Below are positions 13,591 through 22,101 of a stretch of 33,097 nt of DNA, piece by piece. Source of the DNA: Cyanobacteria bacterium RYN_339 (GTDB taxonomy: Bacteria; Cyanobacteriota; Sericytochromatia; S15B-MN24; JAQBPE01); the NCBI GenBank assembly GCA_028287685.1, contig JAQBPE010000402.1, positions 1 to 33,097 on the forward strand, written 5' to 3'. A program made the position numbers and the translations under genes. Every line of letters begins with the position of its first letter. Positions within the stretch are counted from its first letter, which is position 1. The notes below the pieces were generated by a model that was not told where the DNA came from, did no database searches, and worked only from the letters and a program-made list of their open reading frames with translations.

Positions 13591-16500
13591 ATGCACCAGG
13601 GCTATTACCGCTTCCCCACCATCGCGGGCGACACCATCGTCTTCACCGGTGAAGACGATCTCTGGAGCGTCCCCACCACGGGCGGCATCCCGCGGCGCCT
13701 GACGGCCGGCACGGCCGAGGCCTCGCACGCGCACCTCTCGCCCGACGGCAAGTGGCTGGCCTATACCGGCCGCGACGAAGGCCATGTCGAGGTCTACGTC
13801 ATGCCCGCGGAGGGCGGCGAGGACCGGCGCCTGACCTTCTTCGGCGCGGTCTCGCTGGTCGCCGGCTGGAGCCCCGACGGGGAGTGGATCTACTTCGCGA
13901 GCAACGCCTACCAGGCCTTCAGCCGCGTGCAGGGCCTGTATGCCGTGCCCGTGCGTGGCGGCCAGCCCCGCGCGCTGGGCTGGGGGCCGGCGCGCCACAT
14001 CTCGCATGCGCCCCTGCCCGGCAAGGGCGTGGTGCTGGGCCGTAACACCGGCGACCCCGCGCGCTGGAAGCGTTACCGCGGCGGCACCACCGGCGACCTC
14101 TGGATCGACGTCACGGGCGGCGGCACCTTCGAGCGCCTCAAGGTGGCCGTGGGCAACCCGACCACGCCGATGTGGGTGGGCGATCGGATCTACTTCCTGG
14201 CCGACCACGAGGGCGTGGGCAACCTGTACTCCTGCCGGCCCGACGGCGGGGACCTGGCGCGCCATACCGACCACGACACCTTCTACGCCCGCCAGGCCAG
14301 CACCGACGGCCAGCGCATCGTCTACCACGCCGGCGCCGACATCTACATGTACGACCCCGCCACCGGCACGACGCACCCGTTGCCCATCGATTGGCACAGC
14401 CCGGCCCCGCAGATGGGCCGCAAATTCGCGGACGCGGCGCGCTACTTGGACGGCATCGACCTTCACCCGGCCGGCCACAGCGTCGCGCTGACCACGCGCG
14501 GCAAACCCTTTACGATGGGCAACTGGGCCGGGGCCGTGATGCAGCTGGGCGAGCCCCAGGGCGTGCGCTACCGCCTGCCGGCCTGGCTCCACGACGGCAA
14601 GCGCGTGGCGGTGATTCACGATGCCCGGGGCGAAGAGTGCGTCACAGTCTTCACGGCGGACGGCTCGGCCGCTCCCGAGGACCTGGGCGCCATGGACCTG
14701 GGCCGCGTGACGGAGCTGCGCCAGTCGCCCAAGGGCGACCACCTGGCCATCGTGAACCACCGCAGCGAGCTGTTGGTGGTGGACGTGGCCGCGAAGCAGG
14801 TGAAGACGCTGGATGTGGGCCGCGAAGGCCGCCTAACGGGCGCCGCGTGGAGCCCGGACGGCAAGTGGGTGGCATACAGCTTCCCGCTCACGGCGCGCAC
14901 CTCGTGCATCAAGCTGGCCAACCTCGAATCCGGCGAGACCCACCAGGTGACGGAGCCGCTCCTGATCGACGGGGATCCCAGCTGGGACCCCAAGGGCGAT
15001 TACCTGTACTTCTTGTCGCACCGCCACTTCGACCCGGTCTACGACAACCTGCACTTCGACCTGGGCTTCCCCAAGGGCATCCGGCCGGCCCTGGTGACGC
15101 TGCGCGCGGACGTGCCGTCGCCCTTCGTGCCCAAGGTGGAAGAGCCGAAGCCGAAAGAGCCCGCCAAGCCGGAAGGCGAAGCGGACAAGGAGAAGGACAA
15201 GGAGCCGGAGGACAAGCCCCTGGTGATCGAGCTGGCCGGCATCACCCGCCGCCTGGCCGTCTTCCCCGTTCCCGAAGCCCGGTACGTGCAGCTCGTCGCC
15301 ATCGAGGGCAAGGTCATGCTGACCAGCCATCAGCCCGAGGGCGCGCTGAACCAGGACATCGTCGCGTCCGGCGAGCCCAAGGCGCATCTGCAAGCCTACG
15401 ACTTCGCCACGCAGAAGCTCGAGTCCGTGATCGACCACGTCAGCTGGCTCGACGTCTCGCTCGACCGGAAGTCGATGCTGGTGGCGGTGGGCGAGCGCTA
15501 CCGCGTGCTGCCCGCCGGCGAGAAGGTCGCTGCCGATGCGCCCAAGGAGCCCGGTAAGGAGAGCGGCTGGCTGGAGCTCGGCCGCGTGCGCGTGAGCATC
15601 GAGCCACGCGCGGAGTGGCGCCAAATGTACCGCGAGGCCTGGCGCCTGCAGCGCGACCAGTTCTGGACGGCCGACATGTCGAGCGTCGACTGGCAGCGCG
15701 TCCACGAGCTCTACCTGCCGCTGTTGGAGCGCGTCTCCACCCGCGGCGAGTTCTCGGACTTGCTGTGGGAGATGCAGGGCGAGCTGGGCACGTCGCATGC
15801 CTACGAGTGGGGCGGCGACTACCGGCCCGTGCCGCGCTACGACCAGGGCCACCTGGGCGCGGAGTTCGCCTGGGACGAGGCGGCCAAGGGCTACCGCCTC
15901 ACGCGGAAGCTCGACGGCGACCACGGCGACTACGGCAAGGACTCGCCGCTCAACCGCGTCGGCCTCGGCGTGGAGGTGGGCGACGTGCTGATCGCCGTCG
16001 GCGGCCAACCGCTGGGCCCCGAGGTCGCGCCCAACCAGGCGCTGGTGCACCAGGCCGGGGTGGAAGTCGCCTTGACCTTCGCCGGCCGCGACGGCGGCCC
16101 GGCCCGCACGGTGCAGGCGCGCACGCTGACGGGCGAGTGGGCCGTGCGCTACCGCGGGTGGGTCGAAGGCAACCGCCGCCGGGTCCACGAGGCGACCAAC
16201 GGCCGCATCGGCTACGTCCACATCCCCGATATGGGCGCGATTGGCTACGCGGAGTTCCACCGGGGCTTCCTGGGGGAGAGCCAGCGCGACGGCCTGGTGG
16301 TGGACGTGCGCAACAACGGCGGCGGCCACGTGTCGCAGCTGATCTTGGAGAAGCTCGCGCGCCGCCGCCTGGGCTACGACGTGGCCCGCTGGGGCGCGAC
16401 GGCGCCTTACCCCGACCACGCCATCGAAGGCCCGATGGTGGCCATCACCAACGAGGTGGCGGGCTCCGACGGCGACATCTTCAGCCACTGCTTCAAGCTG

Positions 16501-16827
16501 ATGAAGCTCGGCCCGTTGATCGGCAAGCGCACCTGGGGCGGCGTGATCGGCATCTGGCCGCGCCACGCGCTGGTGGACGGCACCTACACCACCCAGCCGG
16601 AGTTCTCGTTCTGGTTCAAGGACGTGGGCTGGGGCGTGGAGAACTACGGCACGGACCCGGACATCGAGGTGGACATCGCCCCGCACGCCTACAAGGCGGG
16701 CGAGGACACCCAGCTCGAGAAGGCCATCAGCGTGGTGGCGGACTTGCTGGCGGCCAACCCGCCGGTCAAGCCCGACTTCACGCTGCGCCCCAACCTGGCC
16801 CCGCCCAAGCTGCCGCCGCGCGGCTAG
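13591..16827 (+). CDS. Tricorn-type S41 protease
   Basis: The 1078-aa length and order fit tricorn proteases. WD40-like propeller blades come first (repeated LSPDGKWLAYTG, WSPDGEWIYF, WSPDGKWVAYSF). A Lys/Glu/Pro linker follows at about residues 517-543, then a core region with the catalytic His736 (LGTSHAY), a PDZ domain (about 765-850) and the catalytic Ser959-Asp960 (EVAGSDGDIF). Tricorn cuts peptides leaving the proteasome or other ATP-dependent proteases into short pieces, with substrate entering through the propellers. Cyanobacteria-like bacteria lack a proteasome, so here it would serve bacterial proteases. No signal peptide is visible, so it is cytoplasmic. The start at 13591 has AGGAG at 6-7 nt and a promoter upstream; the GTG at 13555 lies within the -10 region. 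The next gene follows by 8 nt. Confidence 0.93.
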   Translation: MHQGYYRFPTIAGDTIVFTGEDDLWSVPTTGGIPRRLTAGTAEASHAHLSPDGKWLAYTGRDEGHVEVYVMPAEGGEDRRLTFFGAVSLVAGWSPDGEWIYFASNAYQAFSRVQGLYAVPVRGGQPRALGWGPARHISHAPLPGKGVVLGRNTGDPARWKRYRGGTTGDLWIDVTGGGTFERLKVAVGNPTTPMWVGDRIYFLADHEGVGNLYSCRPDGGDLARHTDHDTFYARQASTDGQRIVYHAGADIYMYDPATGTTHPLPIDWHSPAPQMGRKFADAARYLDGIDLHPAGHSVALTTRGKPFTMGNWAGAVMQLGEPQGVRYRLPAWLHDGKRVAVIHDARGEECVTVFTADGSAAPEDLGAMDLGRVTELRQSPKGDHLAIVNHRSELLVVDVAAKQVKTLDVGREGRLTGAAWSPDGKWVAYSFPLTARTSCIKLANLESGETHQVTEPLLIDGDPSWDPKGDYLYFLSHRHFDPVYDNLHFDLGFPKGIRPALVTLRADVPSPFVPKVEEPKPKEPAKPEGEADKEKDKEPEDKPLVIELAGITRRLAVFPVPEARYVQLVAIEGKVMLTSHQPEGALNQDIVASGEPKAHLQAYDFATQKLESVIDHVSWLDVSLDRKSMLVAVGERYRVLPAGEKVAADAPKEPGKESGWLELGRVRVSIEPRAEWRQMYREAWRLQRDQFWTADMSSVDWQRVHELYLPLLERVSTRGEFSDLLWEMQGELGTSHAYEWGGDYRPVPRYDQGHLGAEFAWDEAAKGYRLTRKLDGDHGDYGKDSPLNRVGLGVEVGDVLIAVGGQPLGPEVAPNQALVHQAGVEVALTFAGRDGGPARTVQARTLTGEWAVRYRGWVEGNRRRVHEATNGRIGYVHIPDMGAIGYAEFHRGFLGESQRDGLVVDVRNNGGGHVSQLILEKLARRRLGYDVARWGATAPYPDHAIEGPMVAITNEVAGSDGDIFSHCFKLMKLGPLIGKRTWGGVIGIWPRHALVDGTYTTQPEFSFWFKDVGWGVENYGTDPDIEVDIAPHAYKAGEDTQLEKAISVVADLLAANPPVKPDFTLRPNLAPPKLPPRG

Positions 16828-16835
16828 GAGTACCG

Positions 16836-18761
16836 ATGCGCAACCTGCCCTTCCGCCTGGCGGTGATCCTCACCCTGGCGGCGGCAGGCTGCCAGGTCGC
16901 CCCGGTGGCCCCGGCCCCCAAGCAGGCCACGCCTACCCCGCGTGCCTCGGCCACCCCGACGTCGGTCCCCACCGATGCCGGGGCGTCTGCCAGGCCATCG
17001 GAGCTGCCGTCCGCCATGCCCACGCCGCCGCGGGCGACGGCGGTTCCCACGCCAACGCCGACCCCAGGCCTGCCGTTCCCCACGAGCCCGGTCACCCGCT
17101 TCGCGGTGTTGACCGACTTCGACGCCGTGCAGAACTTCGTGCCGGGCGAAGAGATCTTCGGGCCGCTGCACCTGAACCGCGGCCCGCTGGGCGACCTGCC
17201 GGAGCTCAAGACCCAGGACGGGACCTATGCCGGCCGCAGCCGCATGCGCATCCGGCGCTCCGAAATCGGCCCGTTCCCGGCCGTCGACGGCCACACGGCC
17301 CCGGTCTTCCATGGCCGGGTCACCTTGTCGTATGTGCCCGGCGTGGATCCGTCACCGGACGCGGCGGGGTCGCTGCAGACGCCGGACTGGTTCACGGCGG
17401 AAGGCCCGAACGTGCCCTGGGCGCAGATCTTCTTGGATCCCGCCAACGCCACCGCGTTCCAGGGCCATGCCGGCCCCCTGCTGGTCGATCGGCCCATCCC
17501 GCTGCCGGAGCCGTTGGCGCCCCGCATCGCCGCGGCCGTCGGGCTGCCGGCCGGGCAAGGCGGCCTGGAAGACGGCGTCTACGTCCCCACGCGGGAAATG
17601 GCCGGCGGCTACCAGGACGGCGCCACGGCCGCGGGCGGCATCTACGTGCGCGGCACCGTCCAAGTGTTGCGCGGCGCCGTGCGGGGCGACGTCAGCACCT
17701 ACCTCTTCCAGGTCGGCTACCCACGCGACGCCTTCCGCGTCTACCTGGTCAGGGTGGCCCGCGCCGCACGGCAGATCCAGCTGCTGGCGCTGCCGAGCGG
17801 CGAGGCGTTCACGGGCACGGACCTGGAGGCGCCCTTCAAGCGCGAGGCCGTCAGCACGCCGGCGCTGGCTGCCTGGCGCGTGAGCGGCCCCGGTACCTTG
17901 AAGATGGCCTTCAAGGGCCCCTTCAACGGCGTGATCGCCGTGGACCGAAGCAAGGACGACACCGGCGCGCGGCCGCTGACGGGGCATATCCTGGCACTTG
18001 GCGACCCCGCCGCGGAAACGAAGCTGGGGCTGGGCGGCGCCGCCGACGACCTGCCGCCCGCCTTGCGCGGTGCGGACGTCTTCTCTACCGCCGACCCGGC
18101 CGGAGAGCCCACGGGGCTCACGATCTGGGCAGCCGGCTCGATCTTCGTGCAGAACCACCTGATCGTCGCCGGCCTGGGCCAAGGGGCCACCGCGGAGGCC
18201 TACGTGGCGAGCCTGGGCAAGCCTATCGGCCACGATCGCCTGGCGCTCTGGGCGGACGGGCAAGTGGCGGTGGGCCTGAACGCCCCGGGAGCGCCTTCCC
18301 ACGCCACCACGGAGGTGGGCACGTTGCTGACGGCCAGCCTGATTGCGTTGGGCGACCCGGAACGCGCGCGGTCCCTGCGCCTGGGCTTGCCCTTCCCGAG
18401 GGCCGACGAGGGCAGACAGGCCTACCTGGGCTCCATCGGGACGGAGGGGCTGATCCAGTACTACAGCGCCGACGAGAGCTACGAGGTGGGGGTGGGCCCG
18501 AAGGGTCGCGAGGCCTACGCCCACGCCTACAGTGGGCCCTTGCTCTACCCCGCCAACCCGATTTACGAGGAGCTGGGCCAGGTTGACCGGCTGGACTTCC
18601 TCAAGAACCCCAACGGGAATCTCTCTCGGGGCCGGCTGGTCATCTTCGGCTCGCTGATCCAAGCCCGGCGCGGCCTGTTCGGCAAGGGCGACACCTCCTT
18701 CACCAAGCAGACGCTGTTCGATCCGCGGCTTGGCGAGCTGCCGCCGCCGCTCGTCCCGTAA
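16836..18761 (+). CDS. Lipoprotein with Pro/Thr stalk and DUF4900/PilX-like body
   Basis: The 641-aa protein has a lipobox LAAAGC (Cys19) and a long stalk rich in Pro, Thr, Ala and Ser (about 20-83, TPTPTPGLPF). The body resembles, from memory, DUF4900 proteins found with type IV pilus/type II secretion genes: an early VPGEEIFGPLHLNRG segment and a C-terminus GRLVIFGSLIQARRGLFGKG followed by a DPRLGELPPP ending. Those relatives normally begin with a prepilin leader or one membrane helix; here a lipid anchor replaces it. The middle is beta-rich with repeated IYVRGTVQV/IFVQNHLIV segments. The start has TAGGAG 5 nt upstream and follows the tricorn gene by 8 nt, so the pair form an operon. Function is unknown; a surface or secretion-related role is inference. 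Confidence 0.65.
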   Translation: MRNLPFRLAVILTLAAAGCQVAPVAPAPKQATPTPRASATPTSVPTDAGASARPSELPSAMPTPPRATAVPTPTPTPGLPFPTSPVTRFAVLTDFDAVQNFVPGEEIFGPLHLNRGPLGDLPELKTQDGTYAGRSRMRIRRSEIGPFPAVDGHTAPVFHGRVTLSYVPGVDPSPDAAGSLQTPDWFTAEGPNVPWAQIFLDPANATAFQGHAGPLLVDRPIPLPEPLAPRIAAAVGLPAGQGGLEDGVYVPTREMAGGYQDGATAAGGIYVRGTVQVLRGAVRGDVSTYLFQVGYPRDAFRVYLVRVARAARQIQLLALPSGEAFTGTDLEAPFKREAVSTPALAAWRVSGPGTLKMAFKGPFNGVIAVDRSKDDTGARPLTGHILALGDPAAETKLGLGGAADDLPPALRGADVFSTADPAGEPTGLTIWAAGSIFVQNHLIVAGLGQGATAEAYVASLGKPIGHDRLALWADGQVAVGLNAPGAPSHATTEVGTLLTASLIALGDPERARSLRLGLPFPRADEGRQAYLGSIGTEGLIQYYSADESYEVGVGPKGREAYAHAYSGPLLYPANPIYEELGQVDRLDFLKNPNGNLSRGRLVIFGSLIQARRGLFGKGDTSFTKQTLFDPRLGELPPPLVP

Positions 18762-18825
18762 CCCTTGCTCCGCGTGCCTGCCCCGCCCATGGGGTACGCT
18801 GCTGCATGGACGCTTGTCCAGCCGA

Positions 18826-18866
18826 CTTAATCATCTCTTTACTTTGTCTTAATCATTGATTATGAT
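18826..18866 (+). promoter_or_regulatory. Promoter with operator-like repeats for the POT transporter
   Basis: TTTACT (18838-18843), 17-bp spacer and TATGAT (18861-18866) form the promoter. CTTAATCAT occurs at 18826 and 18848, exactly 22 bp apart, with a degenerate copy CTTTACTTT at 18837, so three 9-mers are spaced at 11 bp. TAATCA/TGATTA and AATCAT/ATGATT inverted repeats overlap the -10. An 11-bp period is typical of OmpR/PhoB-family regulator sites. The stretch is strikingly AT-rich against the window. Confidence 0.55.
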
Positions 18867-18904
18867 TTAGGCTGCCCGCCCCTGTCTGTAGAGGTTCCCG
18901 CCCC

Positions 18905-20422
18905 ATGCAAGAAACCACGCCCGTCGGTTCGGGAATGATCGCGCAGCTGCGCAGCTACCCCCGCGCCTTCTGGTTCGCCAACTGGATGGAGCTGGTGGAG
19001 CGCTGGGCGTATTACGGGGTGCGTCTGGTGCTGGCGATGTACATCGTCGGTGCGCTGAACAAGGGCGGCCTGGAGTTCAACCACATCCAGAAGGGCCAGA
19101 TTTACCTCTGGTGGGCGATCATCGCCTCCTTCCTGCCCATGTTCACGGGCGGCCTGGCCGACCGCTACGGCTACAAGAAGACCATCGCGGTGGCGACCGC
19201 GACGAAAATCCTGGGCTACAGCCTGATGGCGACCCAGCACAGCTACCCAGGCTTCTTTGCAGGCTGCATGCTGCTGGCGGCCGGCACCGGCTTGTTCAAG
19301 CCCGGCGTACAAGGCCTGATCGCCCACAGCCTGGCGGGCAAGAACGCCTCGATGGGCTGGGGCGTGTTCTACGAGTTGGTGAACTTCGGCGCCTTCCTGG
19401 GCGGCATCCTGGCCACCCCGCTGCGCGAGCACTCGTGGGGCACGGTCTTCTACTTCAACACCGCGCTGATAGCGCTCAACTTCCTGCCGCTGCTGATGTT
19501 CAAGGAGAACACCTCGCACCGTGACGCCATCCCCCCGCGCACCGGCTCCGTGATGGGCGAGGTCGCCGGCGTGATCGTCTCGTCGGTCAAGAACCTGCTC
19601 GAGCCGCGCCTGGCCGTCTTCATCCTGATCTTCTCCGGCTTCTGGTTCTCGTTCAACCAGCTCTTCGACCTGCTGCCCAACTTCATCGACGACTGGACCG
19701 ACGTCGCCACGCTGGTGGGCCCGGCCATCGTCACGGCCAAGTTCAAGCTGACGGACGGCAGCATCGCCGCCGAACAGATCCTCAACCTCAACTCCCTGAT
19801 GATCCTGCTGGTGATGATCCCGGTGGGCTACATGGCCAGCAAGTTCAAGCCGCTCACGGCCATCTGCGTGGGCGTGGCGGCAGCCGTGGCCGGCATCTGC
19901 ATCTCCGGCTTCACGATGGGCGCCTGGGCCTCGATCATCGGCGTGCTGGTCTTCACCGTCGGCGAGATGCTGGCGAGCCCACGCACCAAGGACTTCATGG
20001 CCTCGTCCGCCCCCACGGAGAAGAAGGGCTTGTACCTGGGCTACTCCGAAGTGCCGAACGGCCTCGGCTGGGCCGTGGGTAGCCTGTTCGCGGGCAACTT
20101 CTACGAGCACCACGGCGACAAGGTGAACTTCGCGCGCGGCTACCTGACGGAGCACGGCATGACGGCCGAGGCCGTGAAGGCCATCCCCAAGGAGAAGGTG
20201 ATGGACACGCTGGCGACCCAGCTGCACCTGACCGTGCCCCAGGCCACCCAGATGCTGTGGGACACGTATCATCCCAGCGCGGTCTGGTACTACATCGCCG
20301 GCGTGGGCGCGGCTTCCCTCGTGGCGTTGGTCGCGTACAACGTGGTGATTTCGAACCTGGACCGCGACCGCGAGCTGACGTCGACGGTTCCGGCGGCCAA
20401 GAGCGAGACGCCCGTCAGCTAA
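18905..20422 (+). CDS. POT/PTR-family (MFS) peptide transporter
   Basis: The 505-aa membrane protein has about 12 hydrophobic helices and the hallmark ExxER motif of proton-coupled oligopeptide transporters near its start (MELVERWAYYG; the family has ERFxYYG). The loop after helix 2 reads GGLADRYGYKKT, the MFS signature, and the segment GTGLFKPGVQGLI matches the conserved helix 4-5 region. It should import di- or tripeptides with protons across the inner membrane. The tricorn protease operon just upstream also concerns peptides, but the two have separate promoters. The start at 18905 has AGAGG about 10 nt upstream. The C-terminal ~30 residues are polar and cytoplasmic. Confidence 0.85.
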   Translation: MQETTPVGSGMIAQLRSYPRAFWFANWMELVERWAYYGVRLVLAMYIVGALNKGGLEFNHIQKGQIYLWWAIIASFLPMFTGGLADRYGYKKTIAVATATKILGYSLMATQHSYPGFFAGCMLLAAGTGLFKPGVQGLIAHSLAGKNASMGWGVFYELVNFGAFLGGILATPLREHSWGTVFYFNTALIALNFLPLLMFKENTSHRDAIPPRTGSVMGEVAGVIVSSVKNLLEPRLAVFILIFSGFWFSFNQLFDLLPNFIDDWTDVATLVGPAIVTAKFKLTDGSIAAEQILNLNSLMILLVMIPVGYMASKFKPLTAICVGVAAAVAGICISGFTMGAWASIIGVLVFTVGEMLASPRTKDFMASSAPTEKKGLYLGYSEVPNGLGWAVGSLFAGNFYEHHGDKVNFARGYLTEHGMTAEAVKAIPKEKVMDTLATQLHLTVPQATQMLWDTYHPSAVWYYIAGVGAASLVALVAYNVVISNLDRDRELTSTVPAAKSETPVS

Positions 20423-20432
20423 CAGGGGTTGT

Positions 20433-20529
20433 GTGTACACGCCCCAAACGATCGTCTGATCCCCGTTTCCAGATCTGGCCAGATCGCGAATGCGATCTGG
20501 CCATGATTGGCTTCAGGGCTTGTGTACAC
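20433..20529. repeat. Palindrome cluster between the POT gene and the ARPP-1-like gene
   Basis: GTGTACAC occurs at 20433-20440 and 20522-20529. Between them lie CCAGATCTGG (20469-20478) and, directly after, CCAGATCGC/GCGATCTGG (20479-20500) with a 4-nt GAAT loop. The 9-bp hairpin may end the POT transcript (no T-run). The flanking GTGTACAC pair looks like paired operators 89 bp apart. No promoter is obvious in this 162-nt gap. Confidence 0.5.
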
Positions 20530-20584
20530 GGTTTCGATCGGATGTTCGAGGAACCTCTGCGACGGGACCGTCGTCCGGCCCCAT

Positions 20585-21607
20585 ATGAGAATGATTGCTA
20601 GCCTGCTGTTCGCCGCGATCGCCGCGTCCCAGCCCAAACCAGTCCCCCTCCAGGCCTTCTACGCCGACCTGCGCGTGGAAGCCGCCCACAGCTTCAAAGG
20701 CATGACCGTCTACCCGCTCACCACGCGCAAGCCGCGCCCCCTGGGCAGCACGCTGGCCCTGGACGATGCGCTCAAGCGCGGCGACCTCAAGGTCACGGAG
20801 ATGGGGGACGCGGAGGTCAACGCGTTGCAGCTGCAGAACACCGGCAAGCAGTACGTCTTCGCCATGGGCGGCGAAATCGTGCAGGGCGCCAAGCAGGACC
20901 GCACCTTCCAGAACGACCTGCTGATCCCGCCCCTCAGCGGCACGATGAAGGTGGCCGTGTTCTGCACGGAGCACGGCCGCTGGACGGAGCAGACCAACCG
21001 CTTCGGCGCCTCCGACATGGCCGTGCCCAACTCCGTCCGCGGCGTCGCCAAGGCCGAGGCCAACCAGGGCCGCGTCTGGGACTCGATCGCCCAGAACCAG
21101 CAGAAGCTGCGGGTGGCCGCCCCCAGCGGGGCGTCCAAGGACGTCTACAGCGCGCCCAAGGTGAAGGAAGACATGCAGCCCTACCTCAAGGCGCTGGAAG
21201 GCCTACCCGCCTGGCATGCGGGCACGGTGGGCGTGGCCGCCACCTTCGGCCGCAAGGTCGTGGCCATCGACGCGTTCGGCGACCCGGAGCTCTTCCGCAA
21301 GATGTATCCCAAGCTCCTGCGCTCGTACCTGGCGGACGTGCTGGGCGAGGCCTGGCAAGGCGAGTCGAAGGCAAGCGACATCCAGGGCGCCCTCACCGGC
21401 GCCGCCAAGGATAACTGGACCGCCGGGCGCACGGACGGTGTGGGCGAGGCGTGGAAGCTGCAAGCCGGCGGCTTGCACGGCACGGCGCTGACGTTCAAGG
21501 GCGCCGTGCTGCACGCCGACATGTTCGTGCCGCCGCCGGCGCAGACCTACCGGGAGCCGGTGCAGAACGTGGCGCCGAACCTGGATATCCGGCGCCAGCA
21601 GCGCTAA
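20585..21607 (+). CDS. Secreted ARPP-1/DUF6569-like protein
   Basis: The 340-aa protein starts MRMIASLLFAAIAAS, a short signal peptide. The body resembles, from memory, the ARPP-1 (DUF6569) family: MTVYPL, then LALDDALKRGDLKVTE, a strand LQNTGKQYVFAMGGEIVQGAKQ, then VAVFCTEHGRWTE. The invariant-looking GGEIVQGAKQDR and CTEHGRW motifs are intact. The biochemical role of this family is not known to me. The ATG at 20585 is chosen because it begins the signal peptide; no SD is present and a second ATG at 20591 is possible. The upstream palindromes may control it. Its stop overlaps the convergent MOSC stop by 4 nt. Confidence 0.7.
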   Translation: MRMIASLLFAAIAASQPKPVPLQAFYADLRVEAAHSFKGMTVYPLTTRKPRPLGSTLALDDALKRGDLKVTEMGDAEVNALQLQNTGKQYVFAMGGEIVQGAKQDRTFQNDLLIPPLSGTMKVAVFCTEHGRWTEQTNRFGASDMAVPNSVRGVAKAEANQGRVWDSIAQNQQKLRVAAPSGASKDVYSAPKVKEDMQPYLKALEGLPAWHAGTVGVAATFGRKVVAIDAFGDPELFRKMYPKLLRSYLADVLGEAWQGESKASDIQGALTGAAKDNWTAGRTDGVGEAWKLQAGGLHGTALTFKGAVLHADMFVPPPAQTYREPVQNVAPNLDIRRQQR

Positions 21608-22089
21608 TCGGGGGCCTTCGGGTAGGAGAACTTCCGGGCGGCCGGGTTGCGGTCCAACAGGCGCACCTCGTCGCCCTCGTTGACCTCGCCGCCCACCAGC
21701 ACGCGGCACAGCTGGCCGCGCTGGTGCCAGCTTTCCTTCATGAGGCCGGGGCGCAGGTCGTTCAGGGCCTGGCAGGGCACGCAGCCCATGGTGACCTCGA
21801 GTTGCACCTCGGCGCCCAGGGCGAGGCGCTGGCCGGGCACCAGCGGTCCCAGGTCCAGGCCCGCGATCAGGAAGTTCTCCTTGAGCTGGCCGGGCTCCAG
21901 CGCCATGCGCGCGACGGCGTCCACGTCGGCCAGCAGCACCTGGCGGCGGCCGCCGGGCTTGGCCTTGGCGGCGTGGCGGCAGCCTTCCAGCCCGGCTTCC
22001 TGCTGCGCGCGCACGCGTTGCAGCCGCAGCGACGGCTGGCGCTTGGTCTTGGCGAGGAAGATGGCGGCGACATGGGGCTTGGTGGTCAT
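21604..22089 (-). CDS. MOSC domain protein
   Basis: The 161-aa protein is a stand-alone MOSC domain. It shows GLEGCRHAAKAKPGGRRQVLL, the PGQLKENFLIAGLDL segment, the GCVPCQAL strand with Cys103 and Cys106, and a closing GGEVNEGDEV. MOSC proteins bind the sulfurated molybdenum cofactor or a persulfide; single-domain members are thought to transfer sulfur or reduce N-hydroxylated compounds. The cysteine is present, so it may be catalytic. It is the last gene of the minus-strand operon, 12 nt after gntR, but TACAAT (22101-22096) ends 6 nt before its ATG with no SD, so a leaderless internal transcript is likely. Confidence 0.85.
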   Translation of the reverse strand: MTTKPHVAAIFLAKTKRQPSLRLQRVRAQQEAGLEGCRHAAKAKPGGRRQVLLADVDAVARMALEPGQLKENFLIAGLDLGPLVPGQRLALGAEVQLEVTMGCVPCQALNDLRPGLMKESWHQRGQLCRVLVGGEVNEGDEVRLLDRNPAARKFSYPKAPD

Positions 22090-22095
22090 GGCGTT

Positions 22096-22101
22096 ATTGT
22101 A
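22096..22101 (-). promoter_or_regulatory. -10 element TACAAT, internal leaderless promoter of the MOSC gene
   Basis: TACAAT on the minus strand ends 6 nt before the MOSC ATG, placing the start of transcription at the A of the start codon. It lies in the 12-nt gap after gntR. No -35 is seen. Confidence 0.45.

Noticed and set aside
15615..16835. Extension of the 16836 lipoprotein frame back through the tricorn gene
   Set aside because: The upstream residues are Arg/Pro-rich shadow of the tricorn frame, and a lipobox signal with an SD fixes the start at 16836.
20257..20637. Short frames on both strands across the POT/ARPP-1-like gap
   Set aside because: They cover the palindromes and parts of flanking genes, lack an SD and have no recognisable composition.
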